A stretch of DNA of 64,000 bases from the NCBI RefSeq assembly GCF_037975245.1, contig NC_092568.1, positions 16,077,001-16,141,000 of the forward strand. The letters are read 5' to 3'. The translations under genes and the position numbers were made by a program. Each line of letters begins with the position of its first letter. Within the stretch, counting starts at the first letter, position 1. This document shows positions 35,401 to 50,400 of this stretch, piece by piece. The DNA comes from Apostichopus japonicus (lineage: Eukaryota > Echinodermata > Holothuroidea > Aspidochirotida > Stichopodidae). Below the pieces are notes generated by a model that did not search any database, had not been told where the DNA came from, and saw only the letters and a list, made by a program, of their open reading frames with translations.

Positions 35401-38400
35401 TGGGGTCATGTTCACTGGCACATAGATTCAAATCCACTAACCTTTGTCCACTTTCTCGCAGAAGATGTAAACTTCATCGCCCCCTTTTGCAGTGCCTTCC
35501 CTCTTGTTCATTTTCATGATCTTCAAGTTTGAATCTTCTGCAAGAGAGACCAATAATACAACAGAATTAATACTTCCTGAAGTTACAAACTCACTGGGCA
35601 AAGAGATACCACTCCCTACAAATGCTTTATTTCATTTGTTACTCAAAACATCCTACAAAACTTACCCTGACTTCTGGCATAAATTGAGTCAATATCATTA
35701 AAAAAAAAATTTTCATTTTTTTATTTGGGACACAGCATGGTTGTTCACAGTATGATTTCAAAAATGTTTATTACAATCAATCAATCAACCAAAGAAACAA
35801 AATTTATATAGTGCCTAATATCCAAAGTCAAGTAATGTTCAGTGGCAATTAGTGTAAAGAAAACTTTCTTTAGAACAGATGAGTCTTAAGTTTCCTTTGA
35901 AAAGGTGTTGACATTAGAATTAAGCTGTTTCTATGTCCGTTAGGAAGTTTGTGGCAAAGTTCAGGAGCTGCAACAGAAAATGAACAAAGTCCATACAAGA
36001 AATAGGATTCCCCAGCCCAATAATGAATTTAGCATTTAGTGATAGCAAGAAGCTTCTATTTATACTGGCAGACGACTAGAACACGACAATCGGCAAATCA
36101 AATCATTAGTAAAATAGTTCTTTTGACCAATAAGAAGCACATCTCCATGAAACCTGCAGTTTGCTCAAATGTTTCTACAAAATGCATAGTAAAAATTGTA
36201 AGAATTACAGAAACACAAGCATGAAGTTTTAAAGATACCAGTGCTAGTGGTTACTCCTTTAAGATATTCAAGAAATCTAGTGCAGATCAACTTGATCAAC
36301 AAATCAACTGGGAAAACTATTGAAATAAATAATTACTTTCTGCCTTAAAACCACACCTCTAATTTGCTTTGTCAGTAGCAGACATAAAAACAGAGCTTGT
36401 ATGTCATATTACAACACATTTACAGAGGTACAGTATGTTTATGCAAAGACCACACATAATGAATGAGACTGCATCACATCCACACATACTCTACATTTGC
36501 TTCAAGATGAAATATTATAATCAACTAAGGACTCTGTACCCAGGAACGATGCGATGCTAGCTACGACATTATTTTTAATTTGGCTTCCAAGCTGCTCTCA
36601 ATACAATAGATTAATGTCTTTCTAATGAAGTATGCAAGACTGGTACAAAATCTGATGTTTGCAACAATCATGAATTACGACCCAATACCTGATTTTATTC
36701 ATGGCCAGTGCTGGCCTGAGTGTTTCCTGTTGATGGTTAAAATTGTTAATAAAACTGTTCACATCATACAAAGCATAAGCCACAGGGATTTACTCCACAA
36801 GATGAGATTTTTCATTATCTGTTCAACTCACAATAAATCTGCTTGCAGTATTAGTATATTATCATTGCCTCCACATATTGGTGGGCAACAGGTTACTGTA
36901 ACAGTTTGATATATGTAAATAAAGACACACATACTTACGAAAATACATATTTGCATAACAAATATACTCATATGCTTGCATGCACATACTGTAAGTAGAA
37001 GTAGCAGTAATAATAATTGTTTATTTACCCTCATTTTAGCACAAAAGAGCAACATACAACCACATCAGTAGCTAGATCCAAAATACAAACAACATTGACA
37101 ATTTCGTAGGCATATTGGGACACTCAACATTGATTCCATTCTAGTAACTATAAACACTCAGTGACAGCAACTAAAATATATGCATATATACTTAATACAA
37201 ACATATGCATACTTACATCCATATATACATACAGAGAGATCAGAGACTGCAAGTCAGACAAAATGCTGTACATTTCATTAGAACTTAAAGGGTGTGAAGA
37301 CTCGCGCAAAAATAAACGTCTAATGCCAGTTATCTGACCTAGTTTCGAATGAGGTGTAACAGAAGTGTAAGACACCACCATCGATCCCAGAAAATGCACA
37401 CACAGCTTGCTACCGTCGGTAATGAGACACTAGTGTACAGTCAATACATACAGCTACGGTCAATGCCCATAGCACAGTGTACATAGCAGCGTGGACATCT
37501 CAGGGCTAGATAAAAGATAACAAGATATCATGTTTCATTACTGTCTGCATTTTGTAGCGACAAGAAGAAAAAGTCATTTGCAAGCAACGGAAAGTTAACT
37601 TTTCAGAGCGCGGCACGCGGTTTGGGGCGAGTCTTCAATGCCTTTAAATAGCTAGCATGTTGAGGTAAAACTTACTCTTGTTATAGATGTTGTGAGTTAG
37701 AACTGGAGTTAATGGCTCGGTAAACTGTCCGGTATTTGGATCTTCCAGGTACGCTTGAAAGCAAATCCTTAGGACTTTACAATCTAGATCCTGCATGTCA
37801 TCTTCTAGACATTGGTCAATGTTATTGTAAGGATCCACCTGCAACTTCTTTCTGACCAGTAGGGCATCCTTTAAGTCAGCTTTCTTCACACATTGAATAC
37901 CAAGAGACTCAAATCTGATGAAACAACATAGCAATGAATCAGTCAAGCCTGTAAGGACCTTTGTCAAATCTAACAAAACTTTGTGGTTTGTCACAAAGTG
38001 TGAATTTCTGAAGTTGTATTAACAACTCACAGCAATCAGTGGAAACAACACTGAGAGGGCTGGAGACTCGACTCTGGTGTGATGACTTGATATTAGTAAA
38101 TGAACCGAGCAATAATGTCATCAAAAATTTTGATATGAGAAACCCTGAAAATTGTTACAAATGAAAGACCAAACTAATGATACCAATCCCTGTGTGTAAA
38201 TAGATTCCAACCATGACAAAAAGTTCTTATATTAACAAGAATACTGTAGCTCTGCTATTGTGGTCCCTGGTCCAATTCATTCATCATTTGGTTCAGTTAG
38301 TTCAACGTCACAAAGACAACCAAAAGACTTCACAAGGACATACAACTTACTCTTGAAATGGAAGTGTGCACACTGATTTGTCCATGGAGTGAACGAGAAA

Positions 38401-41400
38401 TCAAACCTCGCATGTGGTCATACTAATGAATTAAATGCACTAATCTTTCAAAGATGTAAAATGTGAGAATACGATGGTAGTCATCTCACAAATTCTTTGA
38501 AACTATATTTACATCAGGCAAACATTTGATCTTACTTGGCTTTGGGGGATGACGCAGTGACGACCATCTTGACGATACCTTCAGTGCAATTAGTTCCCAC
38601 CAGTTTGAATGGATGTGGCTTCGCATCTTCCTCTTTAGTTACCAGAGATCCAACGATCAGGGCTCTAGTCGCAAGGTTTTCCACCTACGAAAATGCAAGA
38701 TCGATCATCTCATGAGAGTTGACACCTCTTGCAAGCTTGATACAAACCAACTTCACTGACATATTTATATAAAGCTAGGTATGGCCATATATTAAGAGTT
38801 TAGTGACATGTACAAATAAGATACAAAAATGACAAAGCACTAAGTACTGTTAATCTCAGATATACAGTAAAACATACTGTATTTAGGAAACAAAACTTCA
38901 GTTTACCTTAACTTCGGGACAAGTTTTCTTGCGCTCGGATGATTTCTCTCCCAGCAATGCTCCAGCAGTTCGACCCTCGCATGGATATCTAAAACGATGA
39001 TCCTTTGGCTTGGGCTGCTCGGTTATGACCAAACATGGAATTGCAGGCTCTGAATCCATAGAAGCAAATATATTTTCTAGAAATCAAAAACATATGAATA
39101 ATTCATGTTAACTGTCATTTAGTACTTTCGTGTTGAAGAGCTTCTTTTCTAAGGGTTATCCAACTTGTTGAACAAAGTGAACTAACATCCTTCTGGCTGT
39201 CCAACAGTCAACCAGTTTTAATAAAAAATAAAAAAAGCATCCAGCCATGCACATTAGCCATGCTGTGCATCCAAAACGTCTAAGGTTGCATATTGTTGCA
39301 AATTAAATGCTGTCTATTTCTACAGTTATTATGGTTGTGATCTCATATTATAATGGATATATATGTCTGGCATAGAGTGAGAGTGATATGGTCTGCCAAT
39401 GTCTGGCCTGGGATATCCCTGATGGTTTGTTTGTATGTTTCCTCCAGCTAATTGTTGGGACTATATTATGTATATCCCTGATGGTTTGTTTGTATGTTTC
39501 CTCCAGCTAATTGCTGGGACTATATTATGTATATCCCTGATGGTTTGTTTGTATGTTTCCTCCAGCTAATTGTTGGAACTATATTATGTGTATCACTGGC
39601 AATCTGTATTTTGTTTCCTCCAGTCAATTAAGATTGGACTACATTATGTGTATATCACTAGTGGCTTGTGTTTCCTTCTTACAGCCAATTATTTGAACTA
39701 CATTTATATGTGTGTATCACTGGGTGGCCTCTGTGTTGCTTCCTCCAGCCAATGTCTTGGACTACATTTATATGTGCAACAATGTATACCACTAATAATG
39801 GTCTGTTTTTTTGTTTCCTCCAGCCAATTATTTGAACTACATTTAAATGTGTGCCCTCTGTTTTGCTTCCTCCAGCCAATGTCTTAGACTACATTTCAAT
39901 GTGTAACAATGTAAACCACTAATAGTGGTCTGTGTTTTTGTTTCCTAAAGCCAATTACTTGGACTACATGATGTGTATATCACTAGTGGCCTATTTTTTC
40001 CTTCCACCAGCCAATTATTTGAACTATATTTATATATGTATGTCATTGGTGGACTCTGTTTTGCTTCCTCCAGCCAATTGTTGAAACTACATTATGTGCA
40101 TATTACTGGTGCAATCACTAATACTTAAAGTGCATATTACTGGTGCAATCACTAATACTTAAAGTGCATATTACTGGTGCAATCACTTATACTTAAAGAA
40201 ACGTCAACATCACAATTGGCCTGTGGTCTGTGTTATCTCACTTAACTAATGTTGGGAGCATAGTAGCCCCCTCTGTGTCATGCATCATGAATTCAAAGAT
40301 AACTAGATTTGAAAAAAATCCTTTCTGTATCATATATAGTTTTATTTCCATCTTTTCAAATGAGATAAAACGACAAGTACTTGTATTTTAATTATTATCG
40401 TACACAATTATTAGGTACACAATCATATTATCTTTTCTGTGAAGAGCACTATGTGTTTGTCTTTGAGTACAGACATTTGCTTGTAAACCAATGGCCACTG
40501 ACAAACTATTTGAACACCACTTGTCCCACACCTGCATAGAGTTGCACTTAACATCAATGCACCATGGTGAACATTCATGTGGCATTAAGTACAACTGGCA
40601 ACATAATCTGGACATACATGATAATATTAAACTACTCAACACTGATGAGGAGAGAGTTTGAGGAATACTCACCTCATCATTAAGGCATGAAAAACAAAAG
40701 ACCCTGAATTGAACAGCATAAGTTCAACACTAAGTATCACTATACTTCGTAGAACTTTTCATTTGTTTCATTTATTTTGTGGTTAACTTGATGACCCAAA
40801 GTGAGTCATGGATAGTATTTGTCCTTATATACTCCCCTATGGAGAGACATAAAATAAACCCTACCACTTAACACAGGAGATTATATCAGAGAGAGCTTGT
40901 TGCCAATTGCCACAGATACACCAATGACAAGATGGCTAGATGGAAACAAAACAATGGGTCTTGACTATAAGTTGTTAAAAGGTGTGAAGACTCGCGCAAA
41001 AAGAAACGTCTAATTTGACCTAGTTTCAAATGAGGTGTAACAGAAGTGTTAAACACCACCATCGATCCCAGAAAATACACACACAGCTAACTACCGTCGG
41101 TAATTAGACACTAGTGTACAGTCAGTACATACAGCTGCGGTCAATACCCACAGCACAGTATACAAACGATACAGCGATGGACATCTCAGGTCCAGCTGAA
41201 GATAACAAGGTATCATGTTTCATTACTGTCTGCATTTTGTAGCACACAAACAAAACGTCATTTGCAAGCAACAGAAAGTTAACTTTTTCAGATGACCACA
41301 CGCAGTTTGGGGCGAGTCTTCAATGCCTTTAAGGACATCATATATCCAGAAATATAGTAAAATCTGCAAAAAATCCAATATGGATAATTTACTGCTTAAA

Positions 41401-44400
41401 GGGAAGGCTCGCAAATTTAACCGGCGATGATCGAAGGCCCAACCGCTGCTATCCAGTGTAATGAGCACAGCAACCAGCTGGTAATGAGTCATGCTTGAAC
41501 GCACACATTTCCTGAGTCAGTGGACAGTTGTATGCACTTGACTATGAGACCACAAATTAAGCCTCTTATGCACAAAAGAAGACCAGACAATGAACTGGTC
41601 ACTTTGGTCCAGGATGTACACAAAAGGGTTATAGAATTTTCTCTGCAGGTTGGAGAATTGTTTATCAATAAAGCTACTACATATAGGCTACTGTAACTGC
41701 ATTGAGTTACTACACAGTTGTGTGTACTTTGCTGACGGTTTGTGCTCGTAACATGAATTTTACGTGGCGCTTTCATCGCTATTTTTTATTTCGTGTTTTG
41801 CAATTGAACTAACGGAGACACTCCGTTTGGTCTTGAATCCCTTAATACACAAAAACCTACATCATCAATGCTCTAGACAATCTCTCAAACCTGTGGGGAC
41901 TTTTCTTTCGTTCGTACTATAAACAGTTTATTGAAATGACAGTAAATATATGCAGAATCACCTCCACGTGAGTCATGCAGTCAGACAGTAGGCTAAGACA
42001 TGTGCGTGATCTTACTTTCACGTTGCGCAGCTGCTTTCGGGTTGTAAAAAACCCTGAACAGTTCGCGACTTGTGGAAGAAAAATTGTTATTGCATGGCGC
42101 TTTATGAAATGGAATGGCTAATAAAGAAACCGAATAATTCTTATTCATAGTAGACTTACTTGGCTTTAGTTGTAACGAAGTCACGAATGATATAATTTTA
42201 ATTTAGTTTGAGAAATTACGTTTGTTCAGATCGTTTAGCATAAAGCATAAATTCGGTTTAGACTACAATGGTATGACTAGTTGTAATTGTACTATACACT
42301 GAACCAATGTTTGAAAACTTGCGTTTGAAGCCTTCATGAATGGGTAATATGACTTTTTGTATCACATTGCGTGACATTTATTTCTTGGCAACTTGCCAAC
42401 GTTACTTGAGATAGTAGTATTTCATCAGAGCCAGGCAAAAATAACAGTCTGCTGTTAGAGACAAGTTAGAGTAGCTATATTATGTGATAAAATGAAAAGA
42501 GATTTAACCTGTCTTACAATCTTTAAAAAGTTTAACTTACAAAACTGACGATATTATGAAACAAACTACGTTCGGCAAAGCCCCGTTTCTAGACTGCCTA
42601 ACAATAAACAGCGTGCTTTATACGTACATCAGTTAACAAGTTAACTGCAGTGTTTACCCCTACTTAAATATCACGGTAGGCTACTGTACATGTGCTGCGG
42701 ATTTTCCCAGGTACCTTGCCAAACAATCCCCCTGTCTAACGCCTGTTTGTTAACATTTTTGGCATGTTTCCAAAAAACTTTTCATGGAGTAAACTATTTT
42801 GACTCCACTCTAGAATTAATTAGGTCAGTCAGTAAAGGATCGGTAAAATTATCTTAGACGTTCAAGAAAATTTATATCCCCGTAACAAAGTAAAACCATG
42901 GATGTATATAAAACACCTCAAGCTAACCGACTCATCCGCATGAACAAAACAATCTGTTCCCCATGATACACGAGGCACAGTCTATACCATACATACATAG
43001 CACGATATCAAGGCCCCAATAGCTACAGTATGGCCATCTTTATCAAAGTAAACCTTGCAATCCCATGTTTTAGGCCACTTGGCATGATTAACTAAATGCT
43101 CAATATTTTTTTCATGTCCTTGTAGAAAACGTCAACTTCGCAAAATACAATAAGTTGTGTTTTTGTTGTTACGTGACGAAGTGGTTAGGCTATGTACTAT
43201 ACTCTTAACTATGGTAGGATAATTATTTTTCCTTTTTTGTGTGGAAATTCTAGAAAATACTTTCTTCTTTCCCCGCTTAACAGCAGATGTGGTCGTATGG
43301 TTTATTCATAAATGGGTGTACTAGAGCCTTGTTTACATGACATTTGTTGCACTTAGCACGATATGCCAGTTTCGCGTGAATTTTTCGAAAGTATTTTGCT
43401 CGATCTTTCGTAAAATTTGAAAGGTGTACCAACTTACTGTTCGTACACAATTGGTAATTTCTCTATGCTCAATATTGTCTCCATGTCCTTGTAGAAAACG
43501 TCAACTTCGCAAAATACAATTAGTTGTGTTTTTGTTGTTACGTGAGATCGTAACCGACGAAGTGGTTAGGCTATGTACTATACTCTTAACTATGGTAGGA
43601 TAATTATTTTTTCTTTTTTTGTGTGGAAATTCTAGAAAATACTTTCTTTTTCCCCCGCTTAACAGCAGATGTGGTCGTATGGTTTATTCATAAATGGGTG
43701 TACTAGAGCCTTGTTTACATGACATTTGTTGCATTTAGCACGTTATGCCAGTTTCGCGTGAATTTTTCGAAAGTATTTTGCTCGATCTTTCGTAAAATTT
43801 GAAAGGTGTACCAACTGACTGTTCGAGTAGAGAAAAGAGAGATGGATCAGTGTTAGTGAATGAAAATACTTTGTACAGGAAAAGAAGTCTGAAAGTATTT
43901 TGAAACATTCGATACGAAAACAGTTCATGAAGATTTCAACTCGTTCTTGAAATAAATCTCCTTCTACTGTGGTCAGAGTGCCATTGTTACGTAAAAACCA
44001 CAGACCAGGAAAAGGCAAGTACCGCTTTTGTTTACAAACAATAGCAAAATAAAATAAAACTGTTAGCAAACTGCTTATCCACTAGAGAGCCTGTGTAATA
44101 GAATGTGTAAAAGTAAGTTGGCCTGACGTTTCGATCCTAGCAGGATCTTCTTCAGAGGCTAACAAACAATAAACAACAAACAATAGCAGCGCTTCTGTGT
44201 TGGGAGCTCAATGCTCATTACTTTCACGGAGTTACCGTGGGTGTGTGCACTCAAGCGTGAGCGATATGCAGGCTGCATAATGAGCAGTGGTGTGCTGCTG
44301 GCTGGGCCTTCGATCATCGCCGGTTAAATTTGCGAGCCTTCCCTTAATGGTAGATGGTTGATCAATCATTTTACCAATTAAGTTATTCTTGCCAGTCCAG

Positions 44401-47400
44401 TCCTGTAGGTTCATATCATCCAGACGCATACCACCTTCATACGCAATACTGTGATGACCTATGAAGTAATTGTAAAGTGCAAAGAAAAAAATAAAGAAAC
44501 TATTTCATGCATGTATTGTAGAATAAAATACCATAGAATGTTAGATGGCGTAGGGTGCCTATTAAAGTAAATAAGTAAATAGTATACTGGAGTCAGGAGT
44601 AGATGATGGACAGTGCAGGATAAAGAGTGCTTAGTGATTAGAACTGCATGATCAAGCTCCCACACTAGGAAGAAAATGACACATACTAACAAGGAAATAC
44701 TGCCTGATTTGACAAACGTACCTATTAACTTGCACAATTGCTTATTTACCCTTTGTATGCCTATTATCTCAAAGCAAACAACTTAATTTACACAGCTGCC
44801 TGGAAACCACTGATACAATCAACAACAAGACATGCATACCAAACCATTGAACTTGGATATTGTAGTGTATACCTCAATCTGTTACTAAAGCAAATGTTGA
44901 TGACTAACATTTATAATGTCAATACAAAACCCAGTCTAAGGAGCAACAACATGCAAACTACGTAACACATGGACAGGTCTTTCTAGCTAAGCAGTATTGA
45001 TAGTTGTATTGCTTCTTTGGCAAAGTGAATAAACGATCAATTGATCCAACTCGTGGAACTGAGGCCTTAAATGGAGCAATGCAATTGGCGCCTCAGACAA
45101 AACTACCACCTTCTGCATTGGTTTGAACAAAGGGGGAGGGGCACAGGGGGCCATGCCCTCCTATCGTCAGTTGGGGAATTGGTTCAGTCGGGGGAGTTTT
45201 GCATTTAGCCGGGTAAGGATTAGACCACCACTGCGGGTGTACACCCCCCTCCCTTTTTTTCAACCTCTCAAAAAGTATTTGTTTGTGAGGAACAGTTGCT
45301 TCTATCTTTAGAGTGTGGGGCAGGAGAAAGGGGAGTGGGGGGGGGGATAAGATGAACCCTGAAAAAATTAATATATGGTTTATAGACCCTCCCTACTAAT
45401 GCACATAAAGGGTACAAGATGAACCCTGAATAAAGTGACATATGGTTGGTATACCCTCCCTACTAATGCACATAAAGGGTACAAGATGAACCTTGAATAA
45501 GTGATATATGGTTGGTATACCCTCCCTAATAATGCACATAAAGGGTACAAGATGAACCCTGAAAAAATTAATATATGGTTTATAGACCCTCCCTACTAAT
45601 GCACATAAAGGGTACAAGATGAACCCTGAATAAAGTGATATATGGTTGGTATACCCTACCTACTAATGCACATAAAGGGTACAAGATGAACCCTGAATAA
45701 AGTGATATATGGTTGGTATACCCTCCCTACTAATGCACATAAAGGGTACAAGATGAACCCTGAATAAAGTGATATATGGTGGGTATACCCTCCCTACTAA
45801 TGCACATAAAGGGTACAAGATGAACCCTGAATAAAGTGATATATGGTGGGTATACCCTCCCTACTAATGCACATAAAGGGTACAAGATGAACCCTGAATA
45901 AAGTGATATATGGTGGGTATACCCTCCCTACTAATGCACATAAAGGGTACAAGATGAACCCTGAATAAAGTGATATATGGTGGGTATACCCTCCCTACTA
46001 ATGCACATAAAGGGTACAAGATAAACCCTGAATAAAGTGATATATGGTGGGTATACCCTTCCTACTAATGCATGTAAAGGGTACAAGATGAACCCTGAAT
46101 AAGTGATATATGGTTGGTAAACCCTCCCTACTAATGCACATAAAGGATACAAGATGAATCCTGAATAAAGTGACATATGGTTGGTATACCCATCCTACTA
46201 ATGCACAGAAAGAGTACTATCCAACTGTTTTGTAAATGCTCATTTCCATAGAAATTACAAAAAATTGATTGGTCACGTTTAATGGTTATTCACGTTACGG
46301 TTTGCCCACTCATAAAATTTTCAAATAAAAAAAAATGCTAATAAATACAACTATAAAGGCTAGAAACTGCTCATCAAAGAGCTTGAAATGAAAAGTTACA
46401 TCTCACGCTAGTTTTTATCACTAAAGGTAACTTTTACTAGCTTATTTACAGGTTGATTTAATTAGGAAGCACAGAAGTAGCATAGTGGGTGGACTATTGC
46501 ACCGCCTAAGTAAGTTGAACTAGAAAAGTTCACCTATTCACATATGAATTCCTCATATTGTTAACAACCTTCTGCAGTGCCCTTCCCTACCTACAGGCAT
46601 AGGCGTAGGAGGCGGGGGGGCTGGGGGGGCTGCAGCCCCCCAACCAAAATTTTTGGTGAAAATTCGGGCCATATGCTGAGAATTTTTCGGGCAACTACTG
46701 AAAGAAGAAAAATTTGTTGTGTGTTTTTCAACTTTTTTTGGTGAAAATTCGGGCAATATGCTGAGAATTTTTCGGGCACCTACTGAAAGAAGAAAAATTT
46801 GCAATGTGTTTTTCAACTTTTTTGGTGAAAATTCGGGCAATATGCTGAGAATTTTTCGGGCACCTTCTGGAAGAAGAATAATTTGCAATGTGTTTTTCAA
46901 TGGTTAAACTGATATTATTATTATCGTTATTATTATTGTAACGACTTGCCCAATAATTATAACCAATATGGAAGGGTAATAACACGGAAAATATAACCAA
47001 AATTTTCATGTGCATGTCACATAGGCATTCATTCCTTTATATTCAAGGAATTGGTTCTTTTGTACAGTGCTCTTGAGCATGTTTTATTTCATGATAACAG
47101 CACTTTAATATTTGGTACTTATTTATATATTCATCGGTTATCGGCATGTGATGTAATAACCGATGAATGCCTATATGATAGCACATCAAGGTGTTGAACG
47201 CGCGCAAAGCGCATGTAAAATGTTGGTTATATTTTTCGGGCAAGTCGTTACAGCCCCCCAAATCAAATTAGGCTCCTATGCCTACAGGTACATTTACTTT
47301 TTATGTTTTGACAAAATCTGGACAATTCCTGTATCTTTGACAATAATAGTATTGTGGTTTGGTTTGTATTATGGCAACCCCCCATGTTAAGGAGTGGAAT

Positions 47401-50400
47401 TCATCTGAAATTCCACACATCCAGTTTCTATGTTGTGGTCCTATGTCGTTATACAAGTATTTTAGATATAACAAGAATAGTTATTTTTTATAATTCACAA
47501 GCATATATAATAGCTGAGCTGACATTACCAACCAAGGACATAAACAGTGACTGCATAGTGATCATTTGCAACTAGTTTTGCAAACTTCCATCACTTCTTT
47601 TATATTTCACTTTCTTGTTCCATAAGGCAATTGCGAGATTTTCTTCGTGTGAGTCTTATTTCACTCTGTGTCGCTAGTAATGACTAGTCAAGACTACACT
47701 AAACACCAAAACACACTGTAGCTAAATCATATACTCTAGTAAGAAGAGCTATTGTAACACATTACACATCGTTAACGTCTTCAGTCAACTTTGAAGATAC
47801 AAAAGTCTTCTGAATTTCTCAATATAGTTACTAAATTCTGTTATTCACCAAAATGATATATTCAGTAACATATATGTACATTTTCAAAGAATTCTTCAGA
47901 TGACTTATTTTAGCCGATTCCTTAAACCTTAACAGAAAACTCGAAGAGCACTTACCAAGGTTATCACCACTAATAGTGTAATATATGAAGTTTGAATTTC
48001 ACTTTACTGCCAGTTTATCTTGTGGATTTAGCCAAGTGATTATAGTTTGGTCCTACTGATTAGTCTGACAGTCACTCTGATCACTACCGGTAACCGCTTC
48101 TCTTGGCTACCACACTGACAAGTTTCATAATCTGCTCCATACTTTATCAGTCCTCAGTTACGTGTCTGTTTGCTGTACTATGAGTAATTCTACAATTCAA
48201 TGTACCTCCGATGATTGATGATGAAAATCAAACCACTGAACGCATGGAGTAATTCTGCAATAACTGATAACAATTTCCAGTCCATGTATAACACAGAAAT
48301 GTTTTGAATAAACTCTTAGAACAAACTAATGTGGTGTTTGCCACCCTGATGTAGAGTTCCTTTAAGTCTACCCCAATGTACAAGGTACTGTGCAATCTAT
48401 GATTGATGTACATACAAGAATAATTCATTTTCCTCTACATGTACATATCCTCTGAATGATTACCTTGCATGGTTACTCAGGTGACAAGGTTTCTCACCTT
48501 ACATGGTAACTTACAGTTAGAAATTTAACTACCTAATATTCGTAACATACTCTGATGCACATAATTCCTTCATTTGTTTTCACAGTGAGGGTGAAGAGAG
48601 GGAATGACAGTCCAATTACGGGGTCATTAAAATCTTCGTATGGAGAAAAAATTATTTTGGTTACTCAAGTTACATCACTGATCACCAGGGTACTGAATAC
48701 AGCATGTTAAATCATTATTTTGAAGAAAGAAAGAAATTGTTTGCAATGATATCATGTATTAGTGCCATATGTGTTTGATTAATCACCAATCATAAAAATA
48801 TCACAAGTTAACTGCCCAAAAGCACAGGAGCAATTAAGTCAATAACAAAATTTGGATCATAACTTCATACCACTTCATCTCTTAATATCTAGAAAAAAAC
48901 TAAAAATGAAGAATTTAGGAAGATATCATATCCATTCCATAACACCGGATTTGAATACAACAAAACTATGACCAATAGCAATAGCTGTCAATACAGAATT
49001 TATGTTTTGAGCCTATGTCCACTTTTGCATGGGATTGCCCAACAAATAGAAATTATTGCATGGTGTCCTTGCTTCATGAAAATACCTGTACAATGTCTAA
49101 TTTGTGGCACAGAACATTTCACCGGGAAACATTTCACTCACGCCGTCATCTGTCATAGTAGTTGCACTACGACAGACTAAACTTTGTGAAGTTTACTTAT
49201 ATGTTTGAGAGACTTGTAAAATTTTGGAGTCTAGTCCTTGCGGCTCTAGAATTCTCCTTCATCATTCAATACAATTAACAAGTAAAAAACTTTGCAAGTA
49301 GTAATATAGACACACACTTCATTCCTCCAACAAACTGTATTTAACTGTTCCTAAACCACACGCTTGAAGACCTATGGTTACAGAAGCTTTGAATACTCTG
49401 GCTCTTATCTCTGGAAAAATTTACCAGATCATATACGAACATGCTCTAAACTTTCTACATTCAACAGTCTACTTAAGACCCATCTTCTCACTTGTTCTTT
49501 TGTAAATTAATCTGCTTTCTTTGTAAAGCGCCTTGAGCAGTGACTTTTGTTTACTGATTTGGCGCTATATAAGTCTCATTTATTATTATTTTGATCCGAT
49601 GTGACTTAAAGGCATAATACACTGAGCCAAATTGCTATCTAAAACTTTGAACCTTGATAGTTCCAAGTTTCTTACTTAATATCCATTGAGAAATGACTCA
49701 TAAGTCTTTTTGGGCTGATATGATAAAAATGCAATCCTCAATTCAGAAACTGGTGTTTCATTAAAAACATTTTCAAGTACCAGGTTAAGATGTTAGGAAT
49801 TTTTGAAAGATGTTCACTGTCCTTCAATATGTAAATTTTGCAAGAAACGTAGAACAAGAAATCAGATTCTAACTCCAAGCACAGGTTGCATGTATGTCAC
49901 TGTTTTGGTGACAGTAACTTTGGTCAAACTTCAAGATTGGCTTGATCTAACATACTTGAAATGGAAAACAAGTAGGGTTTTGACGCATTATCTTGCAATG
50001 AAGACAGCATTCGGAACTTTTTAAGTAAAGACAGGACCACAAATGAATGGGAGTTGTTATTCTACACCTAAGCCAGCATTGAGACTCCAGGCCTTCATAC
50101 CAAGATTTAATCAGTCCATGATTTTAGTTCAAACCATTCAAACACACCTGTTTGCTACAGTATTTTGCATCAATTATCGTCAAGTATCGTCAACAACCAT
50201 TCATTACGGAATGGTTGAAAGAAGGCAGTAAAAAATGGTATCAAGTGCCATTTTTTGAAGTCTCCCCAAAACTCTTCAAGCTACTTAAAAGAGAAATGTC
50301 GGCTATGGTACCATGCACTCTGCAACGACGAGTGTTAAACACTACTTGAAGTTTGCCGAAAAATAGTTTTTTCACAGCGCCAATGATAAAAGTGTACATG

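Noticed and set aside
45396-46176. Minus-strand open frames with repeated peptide
   Set aside because: They arise because a 67-bp satellite unit happens to lack stops in some frames. There is no start context or family similarity.
45350-46215. Regular array resembling CRISPR
   Set aside because: Units are head-to-tail with no unique spacers, in an animal intron. It is a satellite.
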